From contig JAEWJD010000210.1 of assembly GCA_023386765.1 (NCBI GenBank), forward strand, positions 1 through 6,921: a DNA stretch of 6,921 nucleotides. Reading direction: 5' to 3'. The notes under the pieces are model-generated. The model was given only the letters and a program-made list of their open reading frames with translations, was not told the DNA's origin and did not search any database. Numbering within the stretch: the stretch's first letter is position 1; each line of letters opens with the position of its first letter. Shown piece after piece: positions 1 through 6,238 of this stretch. This DNA is from Pseudomonadota bacterium. GTDB lineage: Bacteria; Pseudomonadota; Gammaproteobacteria; Burkholderiales; Burkholderiaceae_B. Both the position numbers and the translations under genes were made by a program.

Positions 1-1
1 C

Positions 2-595
2 AACCGCATGTGGGCTGGCGGGCGGGTCGACTTCCATCATCCCTTGCGCGTCGGCGAGCCGGCTGAACGGGTTTCGCGGGTCAGCGCCATCCAGGAAAAA
101 AACGGCCGCACCGGGCAATTGCTGTTCGTGACCGTGCGCCACGAGTTCCGCCAGGCCGGCGAGGTTGCCATCGCCGAAGAGCAGGACATCGTCTATCGCC
201 AGCCCACGCCGCCCAAGCTGGCGGGCAGCCAGCCTGCACCGCAGGCGCAATGGCAGGAGAGCGTCGAGCCCAGCGAGGTGCTGCTGTTCCGCTATTCGGC
301 CGTGACCTTCAATGGTCACCGCATCCACTATGACCACCCCTATGTGACGGGCGTCGAAGGCTACCCCGGGCTGGTCGTGCACGGCCCGTTGATCGCCACC
401 AGCATGGTGGCGGCATTCTGCCGGGCTCATCCGGACGCCCGTCTCAAGCACCTGGCCTACCGTGGGCTGCGGCCCTTGATTTCCCCGCGCCCCTTCCAGG
501 TGGGCGGGCGCATCGATGCGTCGGGCCAGGCGCAGCTGTGGGCTGAGCAGGATGGCACGCTGGCTCACCAGGCCGAACTGAGGTTCGAGGCATGA
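2..595 (+). CDS. MaoC/HTD2-type (FAS1-like) enoyl-CoA hydratase, 5'-truncated; candidate itaconyl-CoA or mesaconyl-C4-CoA hydratase
   Basis: The reading frame is open to the left edge, so the gene begins outside the window. About 197 residues are visible, and family members usually have about 270-290, so roughly 80 N-terminal residues are missing. The ATG at 8 is probably internal: the words around it (RMWAGGRVDFHHPL, then LRVGEPAERVSRV and EEQDIVYRQ) are mid-protein signatures of FAS1-like/HTD2 dehydratases. The C-terminal hot-dog domain contains TFNGHRIHYD (nt 305-334) followed by EGYPGLVVHGPL (from nt 356). These hold the Asn/His/Asp positions expected at the hydratase active site. Family knowledge: such enzymes add water across CoA-thioester double bonds in the cytoplasm. 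The stop overlaps the start of the CoA-transferase gene (ATGA, 592-595), and the CitE-type lyase after it points to itaconyl-CoA or mesaconyl-C4-CoA as substrate. The family is secure; the substrate is inference. Confidence 0.88.
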   Translation, partial: NRMWAGGRVDFHHPLRVGEPAERVSRVSAIQEKNGRTGQLLFVTVRHEFRQAGEVAIAEEQDIVYRQPTPPKLAGSQPAPQAQWQESVEPSEVLLFRYSAVTFNGHRIHYDHPYVTGVEGYPGLVVHGPLIATSMVAAFCRAHPDARLKHLAYRGLRPLISPRPFQVGGRIDASGQAQLWAEQDGTLAHQAELRFEA

Positions 596-1779
596 GCCGG
601 CCGCGTCCGCTGGACGGCATCACCGTCGTCAGCCTGGAGCATGCCATCGCGGCACCGTTCTGCACCCGGCAGCTGGCTGACATGGGCGCGCGCGTGATCA
701 AGGTCGAACGCCCCGGCGTGGGCGATTTCGCCCGTGCCTATGACCAGCGGGTGCGGGGCCTGGCTTCGCACTTCGTCTGGACCAACCGCTCAAAGGAAAG
801 TCTGGCCCTGGACCTGAAGAAGCCCGAGGCCGCCGACGTGATGGACCGCTTGCTGGCCCAGGCCGATGTCCTGGTGCAGAACCTGGCGCCCGGTGCGGCG
901 GCCCGGTTGGGCCTGTCCTTCGAGGCGCTTCATGCGCGCCTGCCGCGATTGATCGTCTGCGACATCTCCGGTTATGGCGAAGGCGGCCCCTATCAGGACA
1001 AGAAAGCCTATGACCTGCTCATCCAGAGCGAAAGCGGCTTCGTGTCCGTGACCGGCAGCCCCGACGAACCCTCCAAGGCCGGTTGCTCTATCGCCGACAT
1101 CGCGGCCGGCATGTATGCCTACAGCGGCATCCTCAACGCCTTGCTGTTGCGTGGCAAGACCGGGCTGGGCAGCCGCGTCGATGTCTCCATGCTGGAGAGC
1201 ATGGTCGAGTGGATGGGCTATCCGATGTACTACGCCTTCGAGGGGGCGGCGCCGCCTCCCCGGGCCGGTGCCGCCCATGCGACCATCTACCCTTATGGGC
1301 CGTTCCCCGTGGGCGATGGTCACACCGTGATGCTGGGCCTGCAGAATGAGCGTGAGTGGCTCGCTTTCTGCACCCAGGTGCTGCAGCAGCCGGCGCTGGC
1401 CGAAGACAGCCGCTTCGCCGGCAATGCGCAACGCGTGACGCATCGCGAGGCCCTGCGCGCGCTCATCGTGCAGGCCTTCTCCGGCCTGACCATCGGCGAG
1501 GTGAGTGCGCGTCTGGAAGCGGCCCAGATCGCCAATGCACGGGTCAACGATATGCAGGGTGTCTGGCAGCATCCGCAGCTGCAGGCGCGCGGCAACTGGT
1601 GCGAGATTGGCAGCCCGGCCGGCGCGTTGCCGGCGCTGCGGCCGCCGGCCCACAGCAATGCGTTCGAGCCCCGGATGGATGCCGTGCCGGGCGTGGGCGA
1701 GAACACCGACGCGGTGTTAGCATCGCTGGGGTACGCGCCCGAGGACGTGGCGCGCCTGCATGCTGCGGAGGTTGTGTAA
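592..1779 (+). CDS. Family III (CaiB/BaiF) CoA-transferase; candidate itaconate/mesaconate/citramalate CoA-transferase
   Basis: This is a full-length protein of 395 residues, the usual size for class III CoA-transferases, which move CoA between carboxylic acids through an enzyme-bound aspartyl-CoA thioester. The family features run in order: LDGITVVSLEHAIAAPFCTRQLADMGARV-type N-terminus, VIKVERPGVGD (about residues 36-46), NRSKESLALDLK (65-76), VQNLAPGAAARLGL and the GYGEGGPY loop. GCSIADIAAGMYA then places the catalytic Asp at residue 169, the same number as in formyl-CoA transferase. The start at 592 is supported by GAGG at 580-583 and by the 4-bp ATGA overlap with the preceding hydratase gene. 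The stop TAA shares one base with the next start. Acceptor and donor cannot be read from sequence. The hydratase and CitE-type lyase on either side favour a C5 dicarboxylate such as itaconate, mesaconate or citramalate, probably with succinyl-CoA as donor. Family call is very secure, substrate is inferred. Confidence 0.95.
   Translation: MSRPRPLDGITVVSLEHAIAAPFCTRQLADMGARVIKVERPGVGDFARAYDQRVRGLASHFVWTNRSKESLALDLKKPEAADVMDRLLAQADVLVQNLAPGAAARLGLSFEALHARLPRLIVCDISGYGEGGPYQDKKAYDLLIQSESGFVSVTGSPDEPSKAGCSIADIAAGMYAYSGILNALLLRGKTGLGSRVDVSMLESMVEWMGYPMYYAFEGAAPPPRAGAAHATIYPYGPFPVGDGHTVMLGLQNEREWLAFCTQVLQQPALAEDSRFAGNAQRVTHREALRALIVQAFSGLTIGEVSARLEAAQIANARVNDMQGVWQHPQLQARGNWCEIGSPAGALPALRPPAHSNAFEPRMDAVPGVGENTDAVLASLGYAPEDVARLHAAEVV
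1767..1771 (+). promoter_or_regulatory. Shine-Dalgarno that fixes the start of the CoA-ester lyase
   Basis: GGAGG lies 7 bases upstream of the ATG at 1779. It decides the start in a frame that stays open far upstream, to about 1356. Translation from 1779 begins directly with the family's RSALFVPA motif. Confidence 0.75.
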
Positions 1780-2606
1780 TGTCTTCTGTTGTCCGAAGCG
1801 CGTTGTTCGTGCCTGCCCTGCGGCCGGACCGCATTCCCAAGGCGCTGGCCACGGCAGCCGACCGTGTCATCGTCGATCTGGAAGATGCCGTCGAGCCCGA
1901 AGCCAAGCAGGGCGCGCGTGCTGCCTTGCTGGAGTTCCTGGCGGCGCACCGCGACAAGCATCTGTGGGTGCGGATCAACGGTGCCGGCACCCCCTGGCAC
2001 GCCGATGACCTGGCCGCCCTGCGTGATCAGCCCAATGTCAGCGGCCTCGTGCTCCCCAAGGCCGAAAGCGCCGAAGAGGTCCGCCAGGTGGCCGCCACTG
2101 GCATTGCCGTCATCCCCATCATCGAGACGGCACGCGGTGTGCTGGCCCTGTCCGGCATCGCCGCCGAGGCGGGCGTCGAACGGCTGGCCTTCGGGTCGCT
2201 CGATTACTCGCTCGACCTCGACATGACGCCGGACAGCGAAGGTGCCGACATGGTGCTGCAGCATGCCCGCGTGCAGTTGCTGCTGCAGGGGCGCGTGGCC
2301 GGTCTGGCGCAACCTCTGTATGGCATTTTCCCGGGTATCCAGGACACCTCGGGCCTGCGTGCGGCTGCCATCCGGGCGCGCGACATGGGCTACGGGGGGC
2401 TGCTCTGTATCCACCCAGCCCAGGTGCCGGTGGTGCACGAGGCCTTCCTGCCGCCGCTGGCCGAGCTGGCCTGGGCGCGCCAGGTGGTGCAGGCGCACCA
2501 GGAAACGGGCCAGGCGGCCTTCAAACTGGACGGCAAGATGATCGACGCGCCGGTCATTGCCCGCGCCCAGCGTCTGCTGGCGCGTGCCGGTCAGGAGCAG
2601 GCATGA
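1779..2606 (+). CDS. HpcH/HpaI aldolase/citrate lyase family (CitE-like) CoA-ester lyase; candidate citramalyl-CoA lyase
   Basis: This protein of 275 residues has the length of stand-alone CitE-like lyases, which are Mg-dependent TIM-barrel enzymes cleaving or forming beta-hydroxyacyl-CoA esters (malyl-CoA, citramalyl-CoA). Motifs in order: RSALFVPA (residues 6-13), VIVDLEDAVEP (30-40), WVRING with Arg65, LVLPKAES, PIIETARGVL with Glu116, FGSLDYSLDL with Asp142, LLCIHPAQV and DGKMIDAPVI near the C-terminus. Arg65, Glu116 and Asp142 sit where the family keeps its substrate Arg and its two Mg ligands. The N-terminal extension that the open frame would allow overlaps the CoA-transferase gene and is rejected. 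It overlaps the previous gene by one base (TAATG) and the next by four (ATGA). With the upstream transferase and hydratase it would finish a path to pyruvate plus acetyl-CoA. An L-malyl-CoA or beta-methylmalyl-CoA lyase is the main alternative. Confidence 0.94.
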   Translation: MSSVVRSALFVPALRPDRIPKALATAADRVIVDLEDAVEPEAKQGARAALLEFLAAHRDKHLWVRINGAGTPWHADDLAALRDQPNVSGLVLPKAESAEEVRQVAATGIAVIPIIETARGVLALSGIAAEAGVERLAFGSLDYSLDLDMTPDSEGADMVLQHARVQLLLQGRVAGLAQPLYGIFPGIQDTSGLRAAAIRARDMGYGGLLCIHPAQVPVVHEAFLPPLAELAWARQVVQAHQETGQAAFKLDGKMIDAPVIARAQRLLARAGQEQA

Positions 2607-3505
2607 GTGCGCGCGCGCTGTTTGTCGGGCACAGCTACATCGACGTCACCCTGCTGGCCGACGAGATTCCGCAAGGCGACGACAAGGCCGTGGCGCGTGA
2701 CTACGCCGTGTCCTTTGGCGGCAATGCGGTTACCGCGGCCTTTGCCTGCGCCAAGCTGGGCGTGGACAGCGAACTGCTGACCACACTGGCGCCGGACTGG
2801 CTGGGCCGGATGTTCAGCGCCATGGCCGACAGCCATGGCGTGGCGTTGCATCCGCGCGCGGTGGGGCGTTCCTCGCTGTCCTTCATCATGCCGCGTGACG
2901 GCCGGCGCGCCATCCTGCGTGCGCGTGAGAGCAACTACCTGGAAGATTTCCCGCGCCTGGATGTCAGCCCCTTTCGGGTGCTGCACCTGGATGGCCACCA
3001 GCCCGATGCCGCGCTGCATTATGCGCGCGCCTGCCGCGAGGCCGGCATCCTGACCTCGCTCGATGGCGGCGGGCTGCGCAGCAATACCGAAACCCTGATG
3101 GGCTACATCGATGTGGCCATCTGCGCAGAGCGGCTGTGCGAGCAGATGAACCTCAGCCCGGAAGGCCTGCTCGATTGGCTCAAGCAGCGTGGCTGCCGTA
3201 TCGGCGGCGTGACCCAGGGCGAGCACGGCATGCTCTGGTACGACGAGAGCGGCACGGTGCAGCGCCTGCCTGCCCTGGATGTGCCGCGCGCCGATATCGT
3301 CGATACCGCGGGGGCGGGCGATGTATTTCACGGCGCCTATGTCTGGTCGTATGCGGCACGGCCCGATCTGCCCTGGCGCGAGCACTTCCTGTTTGCGCGC
3401 GCGGCCTCGGCCCACAAACTGCATTTCCTGGGCAATGAGGCCGGCCTGCCGACGCAGGACGACGTCGCCGCGATCCGCCAGAGGCTGGCCGAGCGCGTCG
3501 GCTAG
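2603..3505 (+). CDS. PfkB/ribokinase-family carbohydrate kinase, substrate unknown
   Basis: This is a complete protein of 300 residues, typical for PfkB-family kinases that phosphorylate sugars, nucleosides or related alcohols with ATP. The N-terminal family signature is the Gly-Gly pair in SFGGNAVTAAFACAKLG (Gly39-Gly40, Asn41). The C-terminal signature is DTAGAGDVFHGAY, giving the anion-hole Asp234-Thr235 and Gly237-Ala238-Gly239 with catalytic base Asp240. A strong Shine-Dalgarno AGGAG (2593-2597) lies 5 bases before the ATG, and the start overlaps the lyase stop as ATGA. The sequence ends at TAG 3503-3505. I cannot assign a substrate: ribokinase, fructokinase, KDG kinase and nucleoside kinase types all share these motifs. 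The overlap implies co-expression with the CoA-ester enzymes, but none of the intermediates inferred for that pathway needs a PfkB kinase, so a functional link is unproven. Confidence 0.93.
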   Translation: MSARALFVGHSYIDVTLLADEIPQGDDKAVARDYAVSFGGNAVTAAFACAKLGVDSELLTTLAPDWLGRMFSAMADSHGVALHPRAVGRSSLSFIMPRDGRRAILRARESNYLEDFPRLDVSPFRVLHLDGHQPDAALHYARACREAGILTSLDGGGLRSNTETLMGYIDVAICAERLCEQMNLSPEGLLDWLKQRGCRIGGVTQGEHGMLWYDESGTVQRLPALDVPRADIVDTAGAGDVFHGAYVWSYAARPDLPWREHFLFARAASAHKLHFLGNEAGLPTQDDVAAIRQRLAERVG

Positions 3506-3508
3506 GCC

Positions 3509-4054
3509 ATGGAAGCGCTGCACCACCTCTTGTTGGCCTATGGCGCCTGGGCGCTGTTCGCCTGTCTCTATCTGGAGTCGATGGGCGCGCCCGTGCCAGG
3601 TGAGTCGGCGGTGGTGCTGGCCTCGCTGCTGGCCAGCCATGGGGAGATGTCGCTGCCGGTGTTGCTGCTGGCCGTGTTCTGCGGTGCGGTGCTGGGCGAC
3701 TGTACCGGCTATGCCATCGGCCGTTTCGGGGGCCAGCGCCTGTTGCGCCGTTACGGCCACCTGGTCAAGCTTACGCCGCAACGCCTGGACACCCTGCAAG
3801 CGCAGTTCAGCAAGCGCGGCGTGTATATCGTGATGGGCGCGCGCTTTGTGGTGGTGTTGCGTCAGCTCAATGGCCTGCTGGCCGGCTCGGGCGGCATGCC
3901 CTTCGGGCGTTTCCTGGCGGCCAATATGGTGGGGGCGCTGGCCTGGACGCTGGTCTGGGGCGCCGGGCCTTATCTGGCCTCCGAGGTCTTTCACCCCTGG
4001 ATCCAGCAGTGGTGGCCCAAGCTGCATCACCTGGTGGCGTCCATCCCGCGCTAG
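3509..4054 (+). CDS. DedA (SNARE-associated/VTT) family inner-membrane protein
   Basis: This 181-residue protein is very hydrophobic, slightly shorter than the 190-220 residues common in the family. DedA signatures: ESMGAPVPGE (Glu23 to Glu32, matching the conserved E..x.P.PGE re-entrant loop), GDCTGYAIGRFGG (Gly63-Asp64 to Gly75), and the basic motif GARFVVVLRQLNGLLAG with Arg112 and Arg118. Hydrophobic stretches lie at about residues 7-22, 33-43, 49-71, 105-126 and 137-158. The family includes undecaprenyl-phosphate translocases and proteins needed for membrane proton balance; which applies here is unknown. The start lies 3 bases after the kinase stop with only AGG (3504-3506) as a weak ribosome site, so translation probably depends on coupling to the kinase gene. 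The usual Pro in the RF.P..R motif is Val here. The gene ends TAG GGC TAG, two in-frame stops. Confidence 0.92.
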   Translation: MEALHHLLLAYGAWALFACLYLESMGAPVPGESAVVLASLLASHGEMSLPVLLLAVFCGAVLGDCTGYAIGRFGGQRLLRRYGHLVKLTPQRLDTLQAQFSKRGVYIVMGARFVVVLRQLNGLLAGSGGMPFGRFLAANMVGALAWTLVWGAGPYLASEVFHPWIQQWWPKLHHLVASIPR

Positions 4055-4088
4055 GGCTAGGGCGTCCAGTCCGGATGGCGCCGGCGCG

Positions 4089-4106
4089 CTGTCATGAGTG
4101 ATTCAC
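4089..4106 (+). promoter_or_regulatory. Candidate Pho box (PhoB operator) of phoX
   Basis: CTGTCATGAGTGATTCAC fits the E. coli-type Pho box layout of two 7-base half-sites separated by 4 bases. The first half-site CTGTCAT matches 7 of 7. The second, GATTCAC, keeps only the TCAC end of CTGTCAC (4 of 7). It lies 58 bases before the phoX start. The hexamer CAGCAT (4117-4122) follows after 10 bases, the spacing expected between a Pho box and a -10 element, but it matches TATAAT at only 3 of 6 positions. PhoB control of a PhoX phosphatase is biologically expected. Binding is inferred from sequence alone. Confidence 0.62.
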
Positions 4107-4134
4107 ATTGCTTGCCCAGCATCTGGGTTTTCCC

Positions 4135-4150
4135 TGGCGCGTTTGCGCCA
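4135..4150 (+). promoter_or_regulatory. Small hairpin in the phoX leader
   Basis: TGGCGC and GCGCCA form a perfect 6-bp stem around a GTTT loop, ending 4 bases before the Shine-Dalgarno. An alternative pairing joins CCTGG (4133-4137) to CCAGG (4153-4157), which would cover the first three bases of the AGGAG ribosome site. No T-run follows, so a terminator is unlikely. Any effect on phoX translation is speculative. Confidence 0.3.
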
Positions 4151-4154
4151 CCCC

Positions 4155-4159
4155 AGGAG
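4155..4159 (+). promoter_or_regulatory. Shine-Dalgarno that fixes the phoX start
   Basis: AGGAG sits 5 bases upstream of the ATG at 4165. It favours this start over a TTG at 4108, which would add 19 residues with no ribosome site and would start just 2 bases after the candidate Pho box. Confidence 0.8.
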
Positions 4160-4164
4160 CCGCG

Positions 4165-6192
4165 ATGAGCAAGTCCACCGCTGACCAGACGGTCCGCAAT
4201 CCCAGCGACACCCCCGCTTTCGGAAGCATTCTTGAACGCAACCTGTCGCGCCGCGCCGTCATGCGCGGCGGGCTTTGCGCGCTGGCCGGCCTGGGGGCGG
4301 CCAGCCTCGCGCCCTGGGCGGCCAGGGCGGCGCAGGCGGAAGGGGGCGTGACACTGGGCTTTGCATCGCTGCCGGCCTCGATGAGCGATGCCTGTGTAGT
4401 GCCGCCAGGGTATGTGGCGCAGGTGTTGGGCGCCTGGGGCACTCCGCTCAACGATCAGGCACGGCCCTGGGACAAGGATGGCGGCAACAGCGCCCAGGAC
4501 GGCCTGCACGCCACCGGCATGCATCACGACGGCATGCACTTCTTTGCGCTGGACGGCAGCGCCGGCGAAGGCCTGCTGGCGGTGAACCATGAATATATCG
4601 ATCAGCAGGCGCTGCATCCCCACGGCCCCACGCTGCCGGAGGGCCGCCGCCCGGCCGAGGAGGTGCGCAAGGAGATCAATGCCCACGGCGTGTCGATCCT
4701 GCACATTCGCAAGCAGCAGGGGCGCTGGGAGATCGTGCCCAACTCGCGCTATAACCGCCGCTTCACGTCTGCGACGCCCATGACGCTGGCCGGCCCGATG
4801 GCCGGTAGCGACTGGGTGCGCACGCCGTTCTCACCCGATGGTACCCAGGTACGCGGCACCAACAACAATTGCGGCAACGGCACCACGCCTTGGGGCAGCT
4901 ACCTGACCGCCGAGGAAAACTGGGCCAACTGTTTCGTCAACCACGGCGAGCGTGCGGCCCATCAACGCCGCATGGGCGTCAGCGACAAGACCAGCCGCTA
5001 TCAGTGGGAGAGCGCCGCGGGGGATCCGAGCGAACAGCAAGGCGAGTTTGCCCGTTTTGACATTACCCCGCGCGGATCCGATGCCAGCCAGGACTGGCGC
5101 AACGAAATCAACGGCTTCGGTTATCTGGTGGAAATCGATCCCTACGATCCGGACAGCGCCGCGGTCAAGCGCAGCGCCATGGGCCGCTTCGCGCACGAGG
5201 GTTGCAGTTTCGGCACGCCGCAGGCCGGCAAGCCGCTGGCTTTTTACATGGGCGACGACGCGCGCTTTGAATACCTGTACCGCTTCGTCTCGGCCGAACC
5301 CTGGGATCCTGCCGATGCCAGTCGGGCTGACCGGCTGGCGGTGGGCGCCAAGTATCTGGACCGTGGCACGCTCTATGCGGCGCGCTTTGACGAGGATGGC
5401 AGCGGCCGCTGGCTGCCCTTGACGCCAGAGGCCATGGGCAAGGACGGACGCCGCCTGGGCGAGATCTTCGGCGGGCTGGACGGCATCATCCTGAACAGCC
5501 GCGAAGCCGCCGACCAGGTGGGCGCCACCCCCATGGACCGGCCTGAATGGACCGCGACCCATCCCATCCATGGTGACGTCTACCTGAGCCTGACCAACAA
5601 CAGCAAACGCAATGCGGCGCGCGGCACCAATCCGGCCAATCCGCGCCTGGACAACGTCAATGGCCATATCGTGCGCTGGCACGACGACAGCGGCAGCGAC
5701 GCCTTCCGCTGGGATATTTTCCTGTTTGGTTCGCAGGCCGGCGCACCGGCCGATGTCAACCGCTCGGGTCTGACCGAACTGAACCAGTTCGCCAGCCCCG
5801 ATGGCCTGGCCTTCGACCCGCGCGGGATCCTGTGGATCCAGACCGACAATGGGATCGATGGCGGTCGCAACAATGAGGTGGCGCGCCGTATCAATGATCA
5901 GATGCTGGCCGTGGTGCCGCAGGCCCTGGCCGGGAAGCAGGGCAGCGGGCCGGCGATCGGGGCGGCCGAGCAGGCGGCCTTGCGGCGCTTTTTCGTGGGC
6001 CCCAACGAGGCGGAAATCACCGGCTTCGCCTTCTCGCCCGACTACACCACCATTTTTCTCAACGTACAGCACCCCTCGAACTGGCCAGCCTACGGCAGTG
6101 ATGATGCGACCGTCGCGGCGCAGGGGCAGGTGCGCCCGCGCTCGGCTACGGTCGTCATCCAGCGGGCCGACGGGGGCAAGATCGGGGTGTGA
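4165..6192 (+). CDS. phoX: PhoX-type (DUF839) alkaline phosphatase, Tat-exported
   Basis: PhoX enzymes are periplasmic or extracellular Ca/Fe-dependent phosphomonoesterases that release phosphate from organic esters. The protein has 675 residues, close to the family norm. The N-terminus is a Tat signal: a long n-region, SRRAVM with Arg29-Arg30, a hydrophobic Ala/Gly/Leu stretch (about 35-53), and possible cleavage after ARA (55) or AQA (58). Family motifs follow: AVNHEY; NNNCGNGTTPWGSYLTAEEN, where Cys236 and Glu250-Glu251 lie at positions expected to bind the metal cluster (Cys is an Fe ligand in the solved Pseudomonas structure); RFAHEG (His344, Glu345); YMGDDARFEYLYRF (Asp364, Glu369); PDGLAFDPRGILWIQTDNG (Asp546, Asp561); and EITGFAFSPD followed by NVQHPSNW (His636). 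ATG 4165 is chosen for its AGGAG. It is separated from the upstream operon by 110 bp carrying a candidate Pho box, so it is probably induced by phosphate starvation. The exact substrate range is unknown. Confidence 0.95.
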   Translation: MSKSTADQTVRNPSDTPAFGSILERNLSRRAVMRGGLCALAGLGAASLAPWAARAAQAEGGVTLGFASLPASMSDACVVPPGYVAQVLGAWGTPLNDQARPWDKDGGNSAQDGLHATGMHHDGMHFFALDGSAGEGLLAVNHEYIDQQALHPHGPTLPEGRRPAEEVRKEINAHGVSILHIRKQQGRWEIVPNSRYNRRFTSATPMTLAGPMAGSDWVRTPFSPDGTQVRGTNNNCGNGTTPWGSYLTAEENWANCFVNHGERAAHQRRMGVSDKTSRYQWESAAGDPSEQQGEFARFDITPRGSDASQDWRNEINGFGYLVEIDPYDPDSAAVKRSAMGRFAHEGCSFGTPQAGKPLAFYMGDDARFEYLYRFVSAEPWDPADASRADRLAVGAKYLDRGTLYAARFDEDGSGRWLPLTPEAMGKDGRRLGEIFGGLDGIILNSREAADQVGATPMDRPEWTATHPIHGDVYLSLTNNSKRNAARGTNPANPRLDNVNGHIVRWHDDSGSDAFRWDIFLFGSQAGAPADVNRSGLTELNQFASPDGLAFDPRGILWIQTDNGIDGGRNNEVARRINDQMLAVVPQALAGKQGSGPAIGAAEQAALRRFFVGPNEAEITGFAFSPDYTTIFLNVQHPSNWPAYGSDDATVAAQGQVRPRSATVVIQRADGGKIGV

Positions 6193-6207
6193 GGGTCCGT
6201 CGGCGCT

Positions 6208-6233
6208 GTGGCCCGCACGGTGCGCGGGCCCAC
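6208..6233. terminator. GC-rich stem-loop between convergent phoX and folK; possible bidirectional terminator
   Basis: GGCCCGC (6210-6216) pairs perfectly with GCGGGCC (6224-6230) around a 7-base loop. Allowing one bulged C, the stem extends to G6208-C6233, about 9 bp. It fills most of the 46-base gap between the two convergent stops. No T-run follows on either strand, so it is not a classical intrinsic terminator. It may still end or protect the 3' ends of both transcripts. Confidence 0.42.
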
Positions 6234-6238
6234 GGCGA

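Noticed and set aside
1356..1778. N-terminal extension of the CitE-like lyase
   Set aside because: The frame is open, but it lies inside the CoA-transferase gene and has low-complexity composition. The true start at 1779 has GGAGG and begins with the family's N-terminal motif.
1320..2498. 392-codon open frame on the minus strand opposite the CoA-transferase and lyase genes
   Set aside because: It is antisense to two well-supported enzymes and has no recognisable motif.
2591..4030. 479-codon open frame on the minus strand opposite the kinase and DedA genes
   Set aside because: The plus strand carries two proteins with clear family motifs and start signals across the same region. The antisense translation shows no recognisable domain and is typical of GC-rich shadow frames.
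4078..4087. Perfect 10-bp GC palindrome GCGCCGGCGC after the DedA gene
   Set aside because: It has no loop and no T-run, so it is a poor terminator hairpin. Short GC palindromes are expected by chance at this base composition.
4108..4164. TTG start that would add 19 residues to PhoX
   Set aside because: It has no ribosome site and falls between the candidate Pho box and -10. The ATG at 4165 has AGGAG at ideal spacing and gives a normal Tat signal.
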